Assembly (NCBI GenBank): GCA_964486865.1
Contig: CAZAOZ010000008.1
Span: 13,743-77,742 of the forward strand
Direction of reading: 5' to 3'
Length of the DNA: 64,000 nucleotides
DNA from: Ga0077527 sp964486865
Lineage (GTDB): Bacteria; Pseudomonadota; Gammaproteobacteria; Burkholderiales; SG8-41
The translations under genes and the position numbers were made by a program. Below, in pieces: positions 43,598 through 53,087 of the stretch. Every line of letters begins with the position of its first letter. The first letter of the stretch is position 1. The notes beneath the pieces were generated by a model. It worked only from the letters and a program-made list of their open reading frames with translations, did no database searches and was not told where the DNA came from.

Positions 43598-44662
43598 TTA
43601 GCGTGCGGCCGGATACGATCCCAGCACTTTCAGGAATGACGCCTTGCGCGCCAGCGCGGTGAGCGCCCGGCCCACCCGCGGCTCCTGCCGGTGACCTTCG
43701 ATATCGACATAGAACACGTATTCCCACAGGCCGGTGCGCGCCGGACGCGACTCCAGCCGCGTCATGCTGACGCCGTGACGCGCCAGCGGCGTCAGCAGGT
43801 CATGTACAGCCCCTGGCACGTTGCGCGTAGCAAGCACCAGCGAAGTCTTGTCGCCCCCCGACGGCGCCGCATCTTCGACGCCGATCACGGCAAAGCGCGT
43901 GGTGTTTTTGGAATCGTCTTCGATATTGCGTGCCAGCAGCCTGAGTCCATAGAGCGTCGCCGCAGTACGGCTGGCGATCGCCGCCGACCGCCGGTCCTTG
44001 CTGGCGAGCCGCGCGGCTTCGGCATTGCTGACCGCGGCAATCTGCTCGGCCTGCGGCAGGTTGCGTGCAAGCCACTGCTGGCACTGCGCCAGGCTCTGGG
44101 TATGCGAATACACCGTGCGGATGGCATCGCGCCGGCGGGCGACGCTCATCAGGCACTGGCGCACCGGCAGCATGACTTCGCCGCAAATGCGCGCCGAAGT
44201 GTTCAGCAGCAGATCCAGCGTGCGGCCCACCGCGCCTTCGGTGGAATTTTCCACCGGCACCACGCCGTATCCCGCTGCACCGGTTTCCACCGCGCGAAAC
44301 ACTTCATCGATGGTGGCATGCGACTGCGTATCCGTGGCCGAACCGAAATGCTTGACCACGGCTTCCTGACTGAACGTGCCTGCCGGCCCCAGATAGGCCA
44401 CCGCGAGCTGGTCTTCCAGCGCACGGCAGGCCGACATGATCTCGGTAAACAGGCGGTTCAGTGCGGCGCCCGACAGCGGACCCTTGTTGAGTTCGCGCAC
44501 CCGGCGCAGGACCTGCGCTTCGCGCTCCGGCTTGTAGGCTGCTGCGCCGCCCTTGGCCTGCCACGCCTGCTGTGCCAGCCGCGCCCGCGCCGACAGCAAC
44601 TGCACCAGCCGCGCGTCCAGTGCGTCAATCTTGCGGCGGATATCGCTCAGGGAGTCGGCCAT
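43598..44662 (-). CDS. pheA: Bifunctional chorismate mutase/prephenate dehydratase (P-protein)
   Basis: The 354-residue protein makes phenylpyruvate from chorismate. The AroQ-type mutase covers about residues 1-90 (IRRKIDALDARLVQLLSARARLA), prephenate dehydratase about 95-275 (GPAGTFSQEA and the catalytic TTRFAVIG) and an ACT regulatory domain about 285-354 with ESRP, where phenylalanine inhibits. It is preceded by serA. Confidence 0.96.
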   Translation of the reverse strand: MADSLSDIRRKIDALDARLVQLLSARARLAQQAWQAKGGAAAYKPEREAQVLRRVRELNKGPLSGAALNRLFTEIMSACRALEDQLAVAYLGPAGTFSQEAVVKHFGSATDTQSHATIDEVFRAVETGAAGYGVVPVENSTEGAVGRTLDLLLNTSARICGEVMLPVRQCLMSVARRRDAIRTVYSHTQSLAQCQQWLARNLPQAEQIAAVSNAEAARLASKDRRSAAIASRTAATLYGLRLLARNIEDDSKNTTRFAVIGVEDAAPSGGDKTSLVLATRNVPGAVHDLLTPLARHGVSMTRLESRPARTGLWEYVFYVDIEGHRQEPRVGRALTALARKASFLKVLGSYPAAR

Positions 44663-44682
44663 GGGCGTGCGTGTGTGAAACC

Positions 44683-45864
44683 TCAGTTTACAGGCAGATA
44701 TCTTACGGCCAGTACGCCTTTGATTGCCGCCAATTCGGCAATCAAGGCATCAGGCACGGCACTGTCGACGTCAACCAGCGTGTAGGCCAGGTCGCCGCGC
44801 GACTTGTTCAGCATATTGTGGATGTTCAGGCCGGCCTTGGCCATCGCCGTGGAAATCTGGCCCAGCATGTTCGGCACATTGGCATTGGCAATCGCCGCGC
44901 GATAATCCGATTCACGGCCCATGACGGTATCGGCAAAATTGACGGCATTGCGGATATTGCCGTTCTCGAGAAAGTCGCGGACCTGATCGGCCACCATCAC
45001 CGCACAGTTGTCTTCCGCCTCGCGTGTCGAGGCGCCCAGATGCGGCAGCGTGATGACCTGCGGATGACCGGACAGTTTTTGCGCCGGGAAATCACAAACG
45101 TAAGTGCGCAGCCGTTTTGCCGCCAGCGCTTCCAGCACTGCGTCGTTATCGACAATGCCTTCACGCGAGAAATTGAGCAATACAGTGCCTTTTTTCAGCA
45201 AAGCGGCGCGTTTTACATCAATCAGACCGCGCGTCGCCGGCACCAGCGGCACATGCAGCGTGACGAAGTCGGCTGCTTTCAGCACTTCTTCGATGCTATG
45301 CGCCTTGCGCACCTGCGAGGGCAGGCTCCACGCCGCATCCACGGTGATCTCCGGATCGTAACCGAGCACGTCCATGCCGAGCTTGATGGCGGCATCCGCC
45401 ACCAGGCTGCCGATTTTGCCCAGACCGATGACCCCCAGCGTGCGTCCCGGCAGTTCGATGCCGGCAAAGTGCTTCTTGCCGTCTTCGACCAGCTTGTGCA
45501 ATGCCTGATCGTCACCCTTCAAACCATCGACAAACCGCGCCGCCGGCAACAGGTTGCGCGCAGCGATCAGCAGCGCGGCAATGACCAGTTCCTTGACGGC
45601 ATTGGCGTTCGCTCCGGGCGCGTTGAACACCGGTACGCCGCGCTTGTTCATTAACTCGACCGGAATGTTGTTGGTGCCCGCACCGGCGCGGCCGATGGCT
45701 CTGACGCTCGCCGGAATATCCATCTTGTGCATGTCGTGCGAGCGCACCAGGATCGCATCCGGCGCCGCAATGTCGCTGCCGACGCGGTAGCGTTCGGCCG
45801 GAAACCGCTGCAGGCCGACGCCGGCGATGGCATTCAATGTCAGGATTTTCAGCGGCTCTCTCAT
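44683..45864 (-). CDS. serA: D-3-phosphoglycerate dehydrogenase
   Basis: SerA oxidises 3-phosphoglycerate at the start of serine synthesis. The 393-residue protein has RAGAGTNNIPVE, the NAD motif LGVIGLGKIGSLVADAA, the catalytic histidine in LPHLGASTREAE and a C-terminal ACT domain (about 320-393) for serine feedback. It lies between serC and pheA with gaps of 26 and 20 bases, so serine and aromatic genes are coexpressed. Confidence 0.94.
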   Translation of the reverse strand: MREPLKILTLNAIAGVGLQRFPAERYRVGSDIAAPDAILVRSHDMHKMDIPASVRAIGRAGAGTNNIPVELMNKRGVPVFNAPGANANAVKELVIAALLIAARNLLPAARFVDGLKGDDQALHKLVEDGKKHFAGIELPGRTLGVIGLGKIGSLVADAAIKLGMDVLGYDPEITVDAAWSLPSQVRKAHSIEEVLKAADFVTLHVPLVPATRGLIDVKRAALLKKGTVLLNFSREGIVDNDAVLEALAAKRLRTYVCDFPAQKLSGHPQVITLPHLGASTREAEDNCAVMVADQVRDFLENGNIRNAVNFADTVMGRESDYRAAIANANVPNMLGQISTAMAKAGLNIHNMLNKSRGDLAYTLVDVDSAVPDALIAELAAIKGVLAVRYLPVN

Positions 45865-45890
45865 TTCAACATTCCACTCATTTTGCGGGA

Positions 45891-46973
45891 TCAGCCATTT
45901 TTGCGTTCGAATTCGCGCATGAACTGCACCAGCGCCTGCACGCCTTCGACCGGCATTGCGTTGTAGATCGAAGCGCGCATGCCGCCGACCGAGCGATGCC
46001 CCTTCAGCTGCGTGAGGCCGTGCGCTTTGGTTTCCTTGAGAAACTGCTCATCCAGCGCCGCATTGCGCAGGGTAAACGGGATGTTCATCAGCGAGCGGTC
46101 GTCCTTCGCCACCGGCGAATGATAAAACTCGGTCTGGTCGAAATAATCGTAGAGCAGCGCGGCCTTCGCGCGATTGACCTGTTCCATCCTGCTCACACCA
46201 CCCAGTTTCTTCAGCCACTGGAACACCAGCCCCGCGACATAGATGCCGTAAGTCGCCGGCGTGTTCGACATCGAATCATTGTCGGCCTGCACCTTGTAAT
46301 CGAACACGGTCGGCGTGGCGGGCAACGCCTGGCCGAGCAGGTCGTCCCGCACGATGACGATGGTCAGGCCCGCGGGGCCGATATTTTTCTGCGCACCGGC
46401 GTAAATCAGCCCGTAGCGCGACACGTCCATCGGGCGCGACAGGATATGCGAAGACATGTCGGCGACCAGCGGCACGTTGCCGGTATCCGGCACCCAGTGG
46501 AACTCGACGCCGCCGATGGTTTCATTCGAGGTGACATGCACATAAGCGGCTTCCGGATCGAGCTGCCATTCCTTCTGCTTCGGCACACGGCTGAAATTGG
46601 CGCTCTCCGAACTGGCGGCCACGTTGACCTTGCAGTATTTCTTCGCTTCGCTGATGGCTTTTTTCGACCACTGCCCGGTGTTGATGTAGTCAGCGCGCGT
46701 TTTGCCGCGCAGCATGTTCATCGGCACCACTGCAAACTGCGCCGACGCGCCGCCCTGAAGGAACAGCACTTTGTAGTTGGCGGGGATATTCATCAGCTCG
46801 CGCAGGTCGGCTTCGGCCTGCGCATGGATCGCGATGAATTCCTTGCCGCGGTGGCTCATTTCCATGACCGACATGCCGCTGCCGTGCCAGTCGAGCATCT
46901 CTGCTGCGGCCTGCGCAAGCACCGGTTCCGGCAATACCGCCGGCCCTGCGCTGAAATTGAATATTCGTGCCAT
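45891..46973 (-). CDS. serC: Phosphoserine aminotransferase
   Basis: SerC converts 3-phosphohydroxypyruvate to phosphoserine and also acts in pyridoxine synthesis. The 360-residue protein starts at 46973 with ARIFNFSAGPAVLP and has AGGA six bases upstream. The PLP lysine lies in YAGAQKNIGPAGLT. An inverted heptamer array separates it from gyrA, whose stop codon lies in the repeat. Confidence 0.97.
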   Translation of the reverse strand: MARIFNFSAGPAVLPEPVLAQAAAEMLDWHGSGMSVMEMSHRGKEFIAIHAQAEADLRELMNIPANYKVLFLQGGASAQFAVVPMNMLRGKTRADYINTGQWSKKAISEAKKYCKVNVAASSESANFSRVPKQKEWQLDPEAAYVHVTSNETIGGVEFHWVPDTGNVPLVADMSSHILSRPMDVSRYGLIYAGAQKNIGPAGLTIVIVRDDLLGQALPATPTVFDYKVQADNDSMSNTPATYGIYVAGLVFQWLKKLGGVSRMEQVNRAKAALLYDYFDQTEFYHSPVAKDDRSLMNIPFTLRNAALDEQFLKETKAHGLTQLKGHRSVGGMRASIYNAMPVEGVQALVQFMREFERKNG

Positions 46974-46997
46974 GCAAGTTCCTGTGATCAAGATCGG

Positions 46998-47107
46998 AAG
47001 CGGTGAGCGGTGAGCGGTGAGCTGTAAGCGGTGAGCAGTGAGCAGTGAGCAGTGAGCAGCGAACAGAGCGGCGCCCTGCCGCTTACGGCTTACGGCTTAC
47101 CGCTTAC
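46998..47107. repeat. Inverted heptamer array between gyrA and serC
   Basis: The plus-strand arm 46998-47060 has units such as GTGAGCG, GTAAGCG and GTGAGCA. The opposing arm 47079-47107 has CTTACGG and CTTACCG units. Only 18 bases separate them, so a hairpin of about 28 bp per arm is possible with partial pairing. On the coding strand the first unit provides the gyrA TAA (47104-47106). The serC ribosome binding site lies just outside the other end. Confidence 0.92.
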
Positions 47108-49653
47108 TCCTCTTCCTCGTCTGTTTCGACAACAGTCCCCATGCCGACCAGCAGTTCACCTTGATCAAGGTTGATCAGCCGTACACCCTGCGTCGAACGG
47201 CCCTGTTCGCGCACTTCGGACACCCGGGTGCGGATCAGCACGCCGCCCGTGGTAATCAGCATGATCTCGTCTTCCTTGGTCACCAGTTGCGCGCCGATGA
47301 GCTTGCCGTTGCGGTCGCTGCCCTGGATCGCGATCATGCCCTGCGTGCCGCGGCCGTGACGCGTGTATTCGGACACCGGGGTGCGCTTGCCATAACCGAA
47401 CTCGGTCGCCGTCAGCACCGACTGGGTTTCATCCCCCGCCGTGAGCAGCGATATAACCTTTTGTTTTGATTGAAGTTTCATGCCGCGCACGCCGGCGGCC
47501 GCGCGTCCCATCGCCCGCACCTCGCCTTCGCTGAAACGCACCGCCTTGCCGGCATCGGAGAACAGCATGATGTCCTGCTTGCCGTCGGTGATAGCCACGC
47601 CGATCAGATAGTCGCCATCGTCGAGCTTGACGGCGATGATGCCCTTGGCCATCGGCCGCGAGAACGCCGACAGCGCGGTCTTTTTCACCGTTCCGGTCGA
47701 AGTCGCCATGAAGATGAAATGGTCGTCGTCGAAATCCTTGACCGGCAGGATTGCGGTGATTTTTTCGTGCTCCATCAGCGGCACCAGATTGACGATCGGC
47801 TTGCCGCGCGACGAACGGCTGCCCACCGGCACTTCGTACACCTTGATCCAGTACACCCGCCCGCGATTCGAAAAACACAATATGTAATCGTGGGTATTGG
47901 CAATGAACAGCTTTTCGACGAAATCGTCGTCCTTGGTCGTCGTCGCCTGCTTGCCGCGGCCGCCGCGCTTCTGCGCGCGGTAATCGGCCACCGGCTGCGA
48001 TTTCATGTAGCCGCTGTGCGACAGCGTCACCACCACGTCTTCCGGCTGAATCAGATCCTCGGTGCTGAGATTCTCGGTCTTGGTGACGATCTCGCTGCGG
48101 CGCTCGTCGCCGTACTGCTTTTTGACCTCGGCCAGCTCCTGCGCAATGATTTTGGTCACGCGCGCCGGCTTGTCGAGGATGTCGAGCAGGTCGGTGATCT
48201 TGTCCATCGTTTCGCGATACTCGGCGACGATCTTGTCCTGCTCCAGCGCCGTCAGGCGCTGCAGGCGCAGTTCGAGGATCTGCTGGGCCTGCGCATCCGA
48301 CAGCCTGTAGCCTTTTTTCTGCAGACCGAACTCCGCCGCCAGTCCGTCCGGACGGTATGACAAACCTTCCCCGGCACGCGACAGCAGTTCCTCCACCAGT
48401 TTCGAGCGCCAGAAACGCGCCATCAATTCCCGCTTGGCATCCGCCGGGGTCGGCGCCGCCTTGATCAGCGCAATCACTTCATCGACATTCGACAGCGCTA
48501 CCGCCAGCCCTTCCAGCAGGTGGCCGCGCTCGCGCGCCTTCCGCAGTTCGAACACCGTGCGGCGGGTAACCACCTCGCGGCGGTGCCGCAGGAATGCTTC
48601 GATGAACTGCTTGAGATTCAGCACGCGCGGCTGGCCGTCAACCAGCGCAACCATGTTCATGCCGAAGCTCTCCTGCATCTGCGTGTCTTTCCACAGATTG
48701 TTCAGGACGATTTCCGGCACTTCGCCGCGTTTCAGCTCAATGACAGCCCGCATACCGGACTTGTCGGATTCGTCGCGGATGTCGGAAATGCCTTCGAGCT
48801 TTTTCTCGCGCACCAACTCGCCGATTTTCATCAGCAGGTTGGCCTTGTTGACCTGATAAGGCAGCTCGTCGATGATGATGGCCACCCGGCCGCCCTTCTC
48901 CGTTTCTTCAAAATGGGTGCGGGCGCGCATGATCACCTTGCCGCGGCCGGTGCGATAACCTTCGCGCACGCCCTGCACCCCGTAGATGATGCCCGCGGTC
49001 GGAAAATCCGGCGCCGGCACGATCGCGATCAGATCCTCGATCGAGAGTTCCGGATTTTTCAGCAGCGCCTGGCAGGCATCCACCACTTCCGACAGGTTGT
49101 GCGGCGGAATGTTGGTGGCCATGCCGACGGCGATGCCCGACGAACCGTTGATCAGCAGGTTCGGCACCTTGGTCGGCAGCGTGACCGGCTCGCGCTCCTT
49201 GCCGTCATAGTTCGGCACGAAATCGACGGTTTCCATGTCGATGTCGGCCAGCATGTCGGAAGTGATCTTTTCGAGCCGGCACTCGGTATAACGATAGGCC
49301 GCAGCCGAATCGCCATCGACCGAGCCGAAGTTGCCCTGGCCGTCGATCAGCATGTAGCGCATCGAGAAATGCTGCGCCATGCGCACCAGCGCCTCGTAGG
49401 TGGCGCTGTCGCCGTGCGGATGGTATTTGCCGAGCACATCACCCACCACGCGCGCGCATTTCACATGAGCCCGGTTCCACACCGTGTTGGACTCATGCAT
49501 CGCGAACAGGATGCGGCGATGCACCGGTTTCAGGCCGTCGCGGACGTCCGGCAGTGCCCGTCCGACGATCACGCTCATTGCGTAGTCAAGATACGAGCGC
49601 CGCATCTCCTCTTCGAGACTGATGTTCAGGGTTTCTTTAGCGAATTGATCCAT
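47104..49653 (-). CDS. gyrA: DNA gyrase subunit A
   Basis: GyrA cuts and rejoins DNA in gyrase. The 849-residue protein has the catalytic tyrosine 122 (AAYRYTECR). In the quinolone-resistance region, HPHGDSATYEALVRMAQ has serine 83 and glutamate 87, the sensitive-type residues. The C-terminal wrapping domain has the GyrA-box QRGGRGK and ends in an acidic tail (TDEEEE). The stop codon is the first heptamer of a repeat array. serC follows. Upstream, divergent across about 560 bases, is an OmpA-like gene. Confidence 0.98.
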   Translation of the reverse strand: MDQFAKETLNISLEEEMRRSYLDYAMSVIVGRALPDVRDGLKPVHRRILFAMHESNTVWNRAHVKCARVVGDVLGKYHPHGDSATYEALVRMAQHFSMRYMLIDGQGNFGSVDGDSAAAYRYTECRLEKITSDMLADIDMETVDFVPNYDGKEREPVTLPTKVPNLLINGSSGIAVGMATNIPPHNLSEVVDACQALLKNPELSIEDLIAIVPAPDFPTAGIIYGVQGVREGYRTGRGKVIMRARTHFEETEKGGRVAIIIDELPYQVNKANLLMKIGELVREKKLEGISDIRDESDKSGMRAVIELKRGEVPEIVLNNLWKDTQMQESFGMNMVALVDGQPRVLNLKQFIEAFLRHRREVVTRRTVFELRKARERGHLLEGLAVALSNVDEVIALIKAAPTPADAKRELMARFWRSKLVEELLSRAGEGLSYRPDGLAAEFGLQKKGYRLSDAQAQQILELRLQRLTALEQDKIVAEYRETMDKITDLLDILDKPARVTKIIAQELAEVKKQYGDERRSEIVTKTENLSTEDLIQPEDVVVTLSHSGYMKSQPVADYRAQKRGGRGKQATTTKDDDFVEKLFIANTHDYILCFSNRGRVYWIKVYEVPVGSRSSRGKPIVNLVPLMEHEKITAILPVKDFDDDHFIFMATSTGTVKKTALSAFSRPMAKGIIAVKLDDGDYLIGVAITDGKQDIMLFSDAGKAVRFSEGEVRAMGRAAAGVRGMKLQSKQKVISLLTAGDETQSVLTATEFGYGKRTPVSEYTRHGRGTQGMIAIQGSDRNGKLIGAQLVTKEDEIMLITTGGVLIRTRVSEVREQGRSTQGVRLINLDQGELLVGMGTVVETDEEEE

Positions 49654-50210
49654 GGCTTCCGGGGCTTATTTCCAATCTGTCCGCACGCCGCGTGCGACTG
49701 CAGATGACACTGACACAAAGCGTGGAATTCTAACATGCGGGATGCGCCGAAGCATCGCCGCGCGTCGTGTTTGCCGGCCTGCAGCAGCACGCGCGCAGCC
49801 GCTGCACGTCAACCGGCGCCACGTCGCGGCGCGGTCGGACTCTGCATGCCGCAACTGCGCGGCAACACGATTTTTACGCATGGCCGGGCATGCCCCGGCC
49901 GGTCCGTCATCGACGATGACAGCCGCATTGCGCCGCCCGGTGCGCATGCGGCGGTGCAATGCCCGGCAGTCATCCGCCGCCGGACGCGCAAAACCCATTG
50001 TTCCACAAAGTGAAATCCGGCTTCAGCAGCTGCGGCATTCCCGCCACAGCCGCTATGCTTTTTTTATTGGAAACATGCTAGTATTTGATCCAAGGTTTAC
50101 TCGGATATCGGGGATGTGGTATCTAGTGGCCTTCGGGGAGATTCAAATTTCGGTTCTTGCAGGCTTATTTAGGCACATCCCTACTTTCGCAAATCAGGAG
50201 GATTAAAAAC
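49654..50210. other. Intergenic region between divergent gyrA and ompA-like gene
   Basis: This 557-base gap has no convincing gene; a long open frame reads through it on the plus strand but its content is Arg/Ala-rich noise. The left part (to about 50030) is GC-rich, while 50040-50130 is AT-richer. A stretch TTATTGGAAACATGCTAGTA at about 50065 could be part of a sigma-70 promoter for the OmpA-like gene. AGGAGG at 50197 is that gene's ribosome binding site. Confidence 0.6.
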
Positions 50211-50993
50211 ATGCATTCAACTCTCAGGATCATCATTGCAGGGGCTTTCGCGACAGTCGCGTTCGCGCCTGCGCTTGTCTCGGCACAGGCGAAAGACGGA
50301 TATTTGACCGACACTCGCGGTGACGTGGTGAAAGCCGCGGGCGCCGGCGTCTGCGTACGCACCAGCGCATGGACGCCAGCACTGGCCATCGCGGAATGCG
50401 ATTCGGATCTGGCGAAAAAGCCGGCCGCTCAAAAAGCAGCGCCTGGGCAAAAAGCAGCTCCGGCACCGAAAAAACAGGAAGCAAAACCGAAGCCCAAGAA
50501 GCCGGAGATACTCAATATTGAAGAAAAAATTGAGCTTCAGGGCATGGAGTTCAACAAGGCTGACATGACCGCCGGCAACAAAGAGGACCTCGACAAGTTC
50601 CTCGGCGCACTGGGCAAGCCGACCAAGGCCCGCGCTGCAGTGACATTCGGCGCCGTCATCGTCACCGGCCATACCGACCGCATCGGCAGCCTCAAATACA
50701 ACATGAAGCTGTCGGAGAAGCGCGCGATCACGGTGAAGGACTACATCGTCTCCAAGGGCATCGACCAGAAGCTGATTTTCTGGGAAGGCAAAGGCCCGAA
50801 ACAGCCGATTCCGGTCACCAAGTTCTGCGACAACAAGATGAAGCGCAAGCAGCTCATCGAATGTCTCTCGCCGAACCGCCGCGTGACGGTTGAAATCGTC
50901 GGTCGTGCCCAGAGTCTGGCCAAGCCGAAAGCACAGGCTGCCAAACCGCAAGGTGCCAAGCCGCAAGGCGCCAAGCCTGCCGCCAAGCCGTAA
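50211..50993 (+). CDS. OmpA-family outer-membrane/peptidoglycan-associated protein
   Basis: The 260-residue secreted protein has a signal peptide (cleavage near VSAQA), a K/A/P-rich linker (about 78-105) and a C-terminal OmpA peptidoglycan-binding domain with VTGHTDRIGS and LSEKRAITVKDYIVSKG. It has no beta-barrel, so it is a small OmpA-like tether. The tail contains a short AKPQGAKPQGAKP repeat. The ATG at 50211 has AGGAGG eight bases upstream. A strong terminator follows. Confidence 0.9.
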   Translation: MHSTLRIIIAGAFATVAFAPALVSAQAKDGYLTDTRGDVVKAAGAGVCVRTSAWTPALAIAECDSDLAKKPAAQKAAPGQKAAPAPKKQEAKPKPKKPEILNIEEKIELQGMEFNKADMTAGNKEDLDKFLGALGKPTKARAAVTFGAVIVTGHTDRIGSLKYNMKLSEKRAITVKDYIVSKGIDQKLIFWEGKGPKQPIPVTKFCDNKMKRKQLIECLSPNRRVTVEIVGRAQSLAKPKAQAAKPQGAKPQGAKPAAKP

Positions 50994-51012
50994 GACACCA
51001 CTGCTTCACGAA

Positions 51013-51040
51013 AGCCCTGCTTCGGCAGGGCTTTTTTTTT
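51013..51040 (+). terminator. Intrinsic terminator of the ompA-like gene
   Basis: An 8-bp stem AGCCCTGC/GCAGGGCT with a TTCG tetraloop is followed by nine Ts. Confidence 0.98.
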
Positions 51041-51072
51041 ACTACAATCCGCTATCACCTCCTCCTGACCCC

Positions 51073-52383
51073 ATGCCCACCACCCTGATCGAGGCCCGCT
51101 GGATCATTCCGGTCGAACCCGCCGGCGCCGTATTCGAACGGCACGCCGTCGTCATCAGGGATGGCCGCATTGTCGAACTGCTTGCAGCGGACGCTGCCCG
51201 CCTGCGCTACCCGGATGCCGAGGTCATTGAACTTCCCGACCATGTGCTGATCCCCGGGCTGGTGAATCTGCACACCCATGCCGCCATGACCCTGCTGCGC
51301 GGCATCGCCGACGACCTGGCGCTGATGGATTGGCTGCAGAACCACATCTGGCCGGCCGAGAGCCGGCTGGTGTCCGACGCCTTTGTCCATGACGGCGCCC
51401 TGCTCGCCTGCGCCGAGATGCTGCGCGGCGGCGTGACCTGCTTCAACGACATGTATTTCTTTCCGGAAGCCACCGCCCGCGCCGCATTGCAGGCCGGCAT
51501 GCGCGCCGTCCTCGGCATCATTGCCATCGAGCAGCGCTCGGCTTACGCCAACGACGCGCAGGAATACCTTGCCAAGGGCATGGCCCTGCGCGATACGCTC
51601 CGCGACGAACCGCTGCTGTCGTTTTGCATGGCGCCGCACGCCCCGTTTACGGTCAGCGATGCCACATTCGCGCAAATCGCCACCTATGCCGGCGAACTCG
51701 ATATTCCCGTGCATATCCATCTGCACGAAACAGCCCAGGAACTGCAGGACAGCATTGCCCGTCATGGCGTGCGGCCGCTGGCGCGGCTTGAAAAAGCCGG
51801 CCTGCTGGGTCCCGGACTCATTGCCGTGCATGCCGTTCATGTGAACCCCGAAGAAATCGACCTGCTCGCCCGCCATGGCTGCTCGGTGGCGCATTGCCCT
51901 TCATCCAATCTCAAGCTCGCCAGCGGCATCGCGCCGGTTACCGATTTGCTGCGCGCAGGTGTCAATGTCGGCATCGGCACTGACGGCGCCGCCAGCAATA
52001 ACCGGCTCGACCTGTTTGCGGAAATGCGCCTGGCCGCGCTGCTGGCCAAGGGCAGCCGCGGCGACGCCACCGCCATGCCCGCGCACCAAGCGCTGGAATG
52101 CGCGACGCTAGGCGGCGCCCGCGCACTGGGGCTCCAGGCCAAAATCGGCTCCATCGTCCCCGGCAAGCTGGCCGACCTCACCGCGATCCGCTTATCTGCA
52201 CCGGAACTCGCACCCTGTTACGATCCGGCTTCGCATCTCATCTATGCCGCCGGACGCGAGCATGTCACGGATGTCTGGGTAGGTGGCGAACGCCGTCTCG
52301 CCGGCGGCGAACTGACGAGCCTCGACCTGCAGGCCATCACGGCGCGGGCCGCCTACTGGAAAAAAATGGTGCTGGCATCATGA
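51073..52383 (+). CDS. mtaD: 5-methylthioadenosine/S-adenosylhomocysteine deaminase-type amidohydrolase
   Basis: The 436-residue metal-dependent deaminase of the TRZ/ATZ family has HTHAAMTLLRG, HLHETAQEL, a histidine in AVHAVHVN and the metal aspartate in GIGTDGAASNNRLDL. The position in front of ubiG fits mtaD, which clears the by-products of SAM-dependent methylation. The ATG at 51073 is taken; no good ribosome binding site is visible. The stop overlaps the ubiG start (ATGA). Confidence 0.9.
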   Translation: MPTTLIEARWIIPVEPAGAVFERHAVVIRDGRIVELLAADAARLRYPDAEVIELPDHVLIPGLVNLHTHAAMTLLRGIADDLALMDWLQNHIWPAESRLVSDAFVHDGALLACAEMLRGGVTCFNDMYFFPEATARAALQAGMRAVLGIIAIEQRSAYANDAQEYLAKGMALRDTLRDEPLLSFCMAPHAPFTVSDATFAQIATYAGELDIPVHIHLHETAQELQDSIARHGVRPLARLEKAGLLGPGLIAVHAVHVNPEEIDLLARHGCSVAHCPSSNLKLASGIAPVTDLLRAGVNVGIGTDGAASNNRLDLFAEMRLAALLAKGSRGDATAMPAHQALECATLGGARALGLQAKIGSIVPGKLADLTAIRLSAPELAPCYDPASHLIYAAGREHVTDVWVGGERRLAGGELTSLDLQAITARAAYWKKMVLAS

Positions 52384-53087
52384 CCATCAATGTCGATCCG
52401 GCCGAACTGGAAAAATTCAGCGAACTCGCGCATCGCTGGTGGGATCCCGCCAGCGAATTCCGGCCGCTGCACGAAATCAATCCACTGCGCCTCGCTTACA
52501 TCGACAACATCGCCGGCCTGCACGGCAAAAACACGCTGGATGTCGGCTGCGGCGGCGGCATCCTGGCCGAGGCCATGGCTGCGCGCGGCGCGCACGTCAC
52601 CGGCATCGACCTCGCCGACAAGCCGCTCAAGGTCGCGCAATTGCACGGACTGGAGTCCGGCGTCGCGGTAACCTACCGCAAGGTGGCCGTCGAGGATCTG
52701 GCGCGGGAAATGCCGCGGAGCTTCGACGTGGTGACCTGCATGGAAATGCTCGAACACGTACCCGATCCGTCAGCCACCGTGCAGGCCTGTGCCGCCCTGC
52801 TGAAACCGGGCGGCCATGCTTTTTTTGCGACACTCAACCGCAATCCCAAATCGTACCTGTACGCCATCATCGGCGCCGAATATGTGCTCGGCCTGCTGCC
52901 GCGCGGCACCCACGACTACGCGCGCTTCATCAAGCCGTCGGAACTGTCGGCCTGGTGCCGCGCCGCCGGCCTCGACGTCTCCGGCATCACCGGCATGACC
53001 TATAACCCGCTGACCCGGATCTATGCGCTCGAAGCGGACACCGCCGTCAATTACATGCTTTGCACGCAGGCGCCGCAGCACCCATGA
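52380..53087 (+). CDS. ubiG: Ubiquinone biosynthesis O-methyltransferase UbiG
   Basis: UbiG does both O-methylations of ubiquinone synthesis. The 235-residue protein begins with DPAELEKFSELAHRWWDP, the typical UbiG opening, and has the SAM motif LDVGCGGGILAEAMA. Its start overlaps mtaD and its stop overlaps gph, each by ATGA, so the three are translationally coupled. The longer ORF upstream lies inside mtaD and is rejected. Confidence 0.96.
   Translation: MTINVDPAELEKFSELAHRWWDPASEFRPLHEINPLRLAYIDNIAGLHGKNTLDVGCGGGILAEAMAARGAHVTGIDLADKPLKVAQLHGLESGVAVTYRKVAVEDLAREMPRSFDVVTCMEMLEHVPDPSATVQACAALLKPGGHAFFATLNRNPKSYLYAIIGAEYVLGLLPRGTHDYARFIKPSELSAWCRAAGLDVSGITGMTYNPLTRIYALEADTAVNYMLCTQAPQHP

Noticed and set aside
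49652..50206. 184-codon ORF in the gyrA-ompA gap
   Set aside because: Arg/Ala-rich without domains; it overlaps the gyrA start and the ribosome binding site of the next gene.
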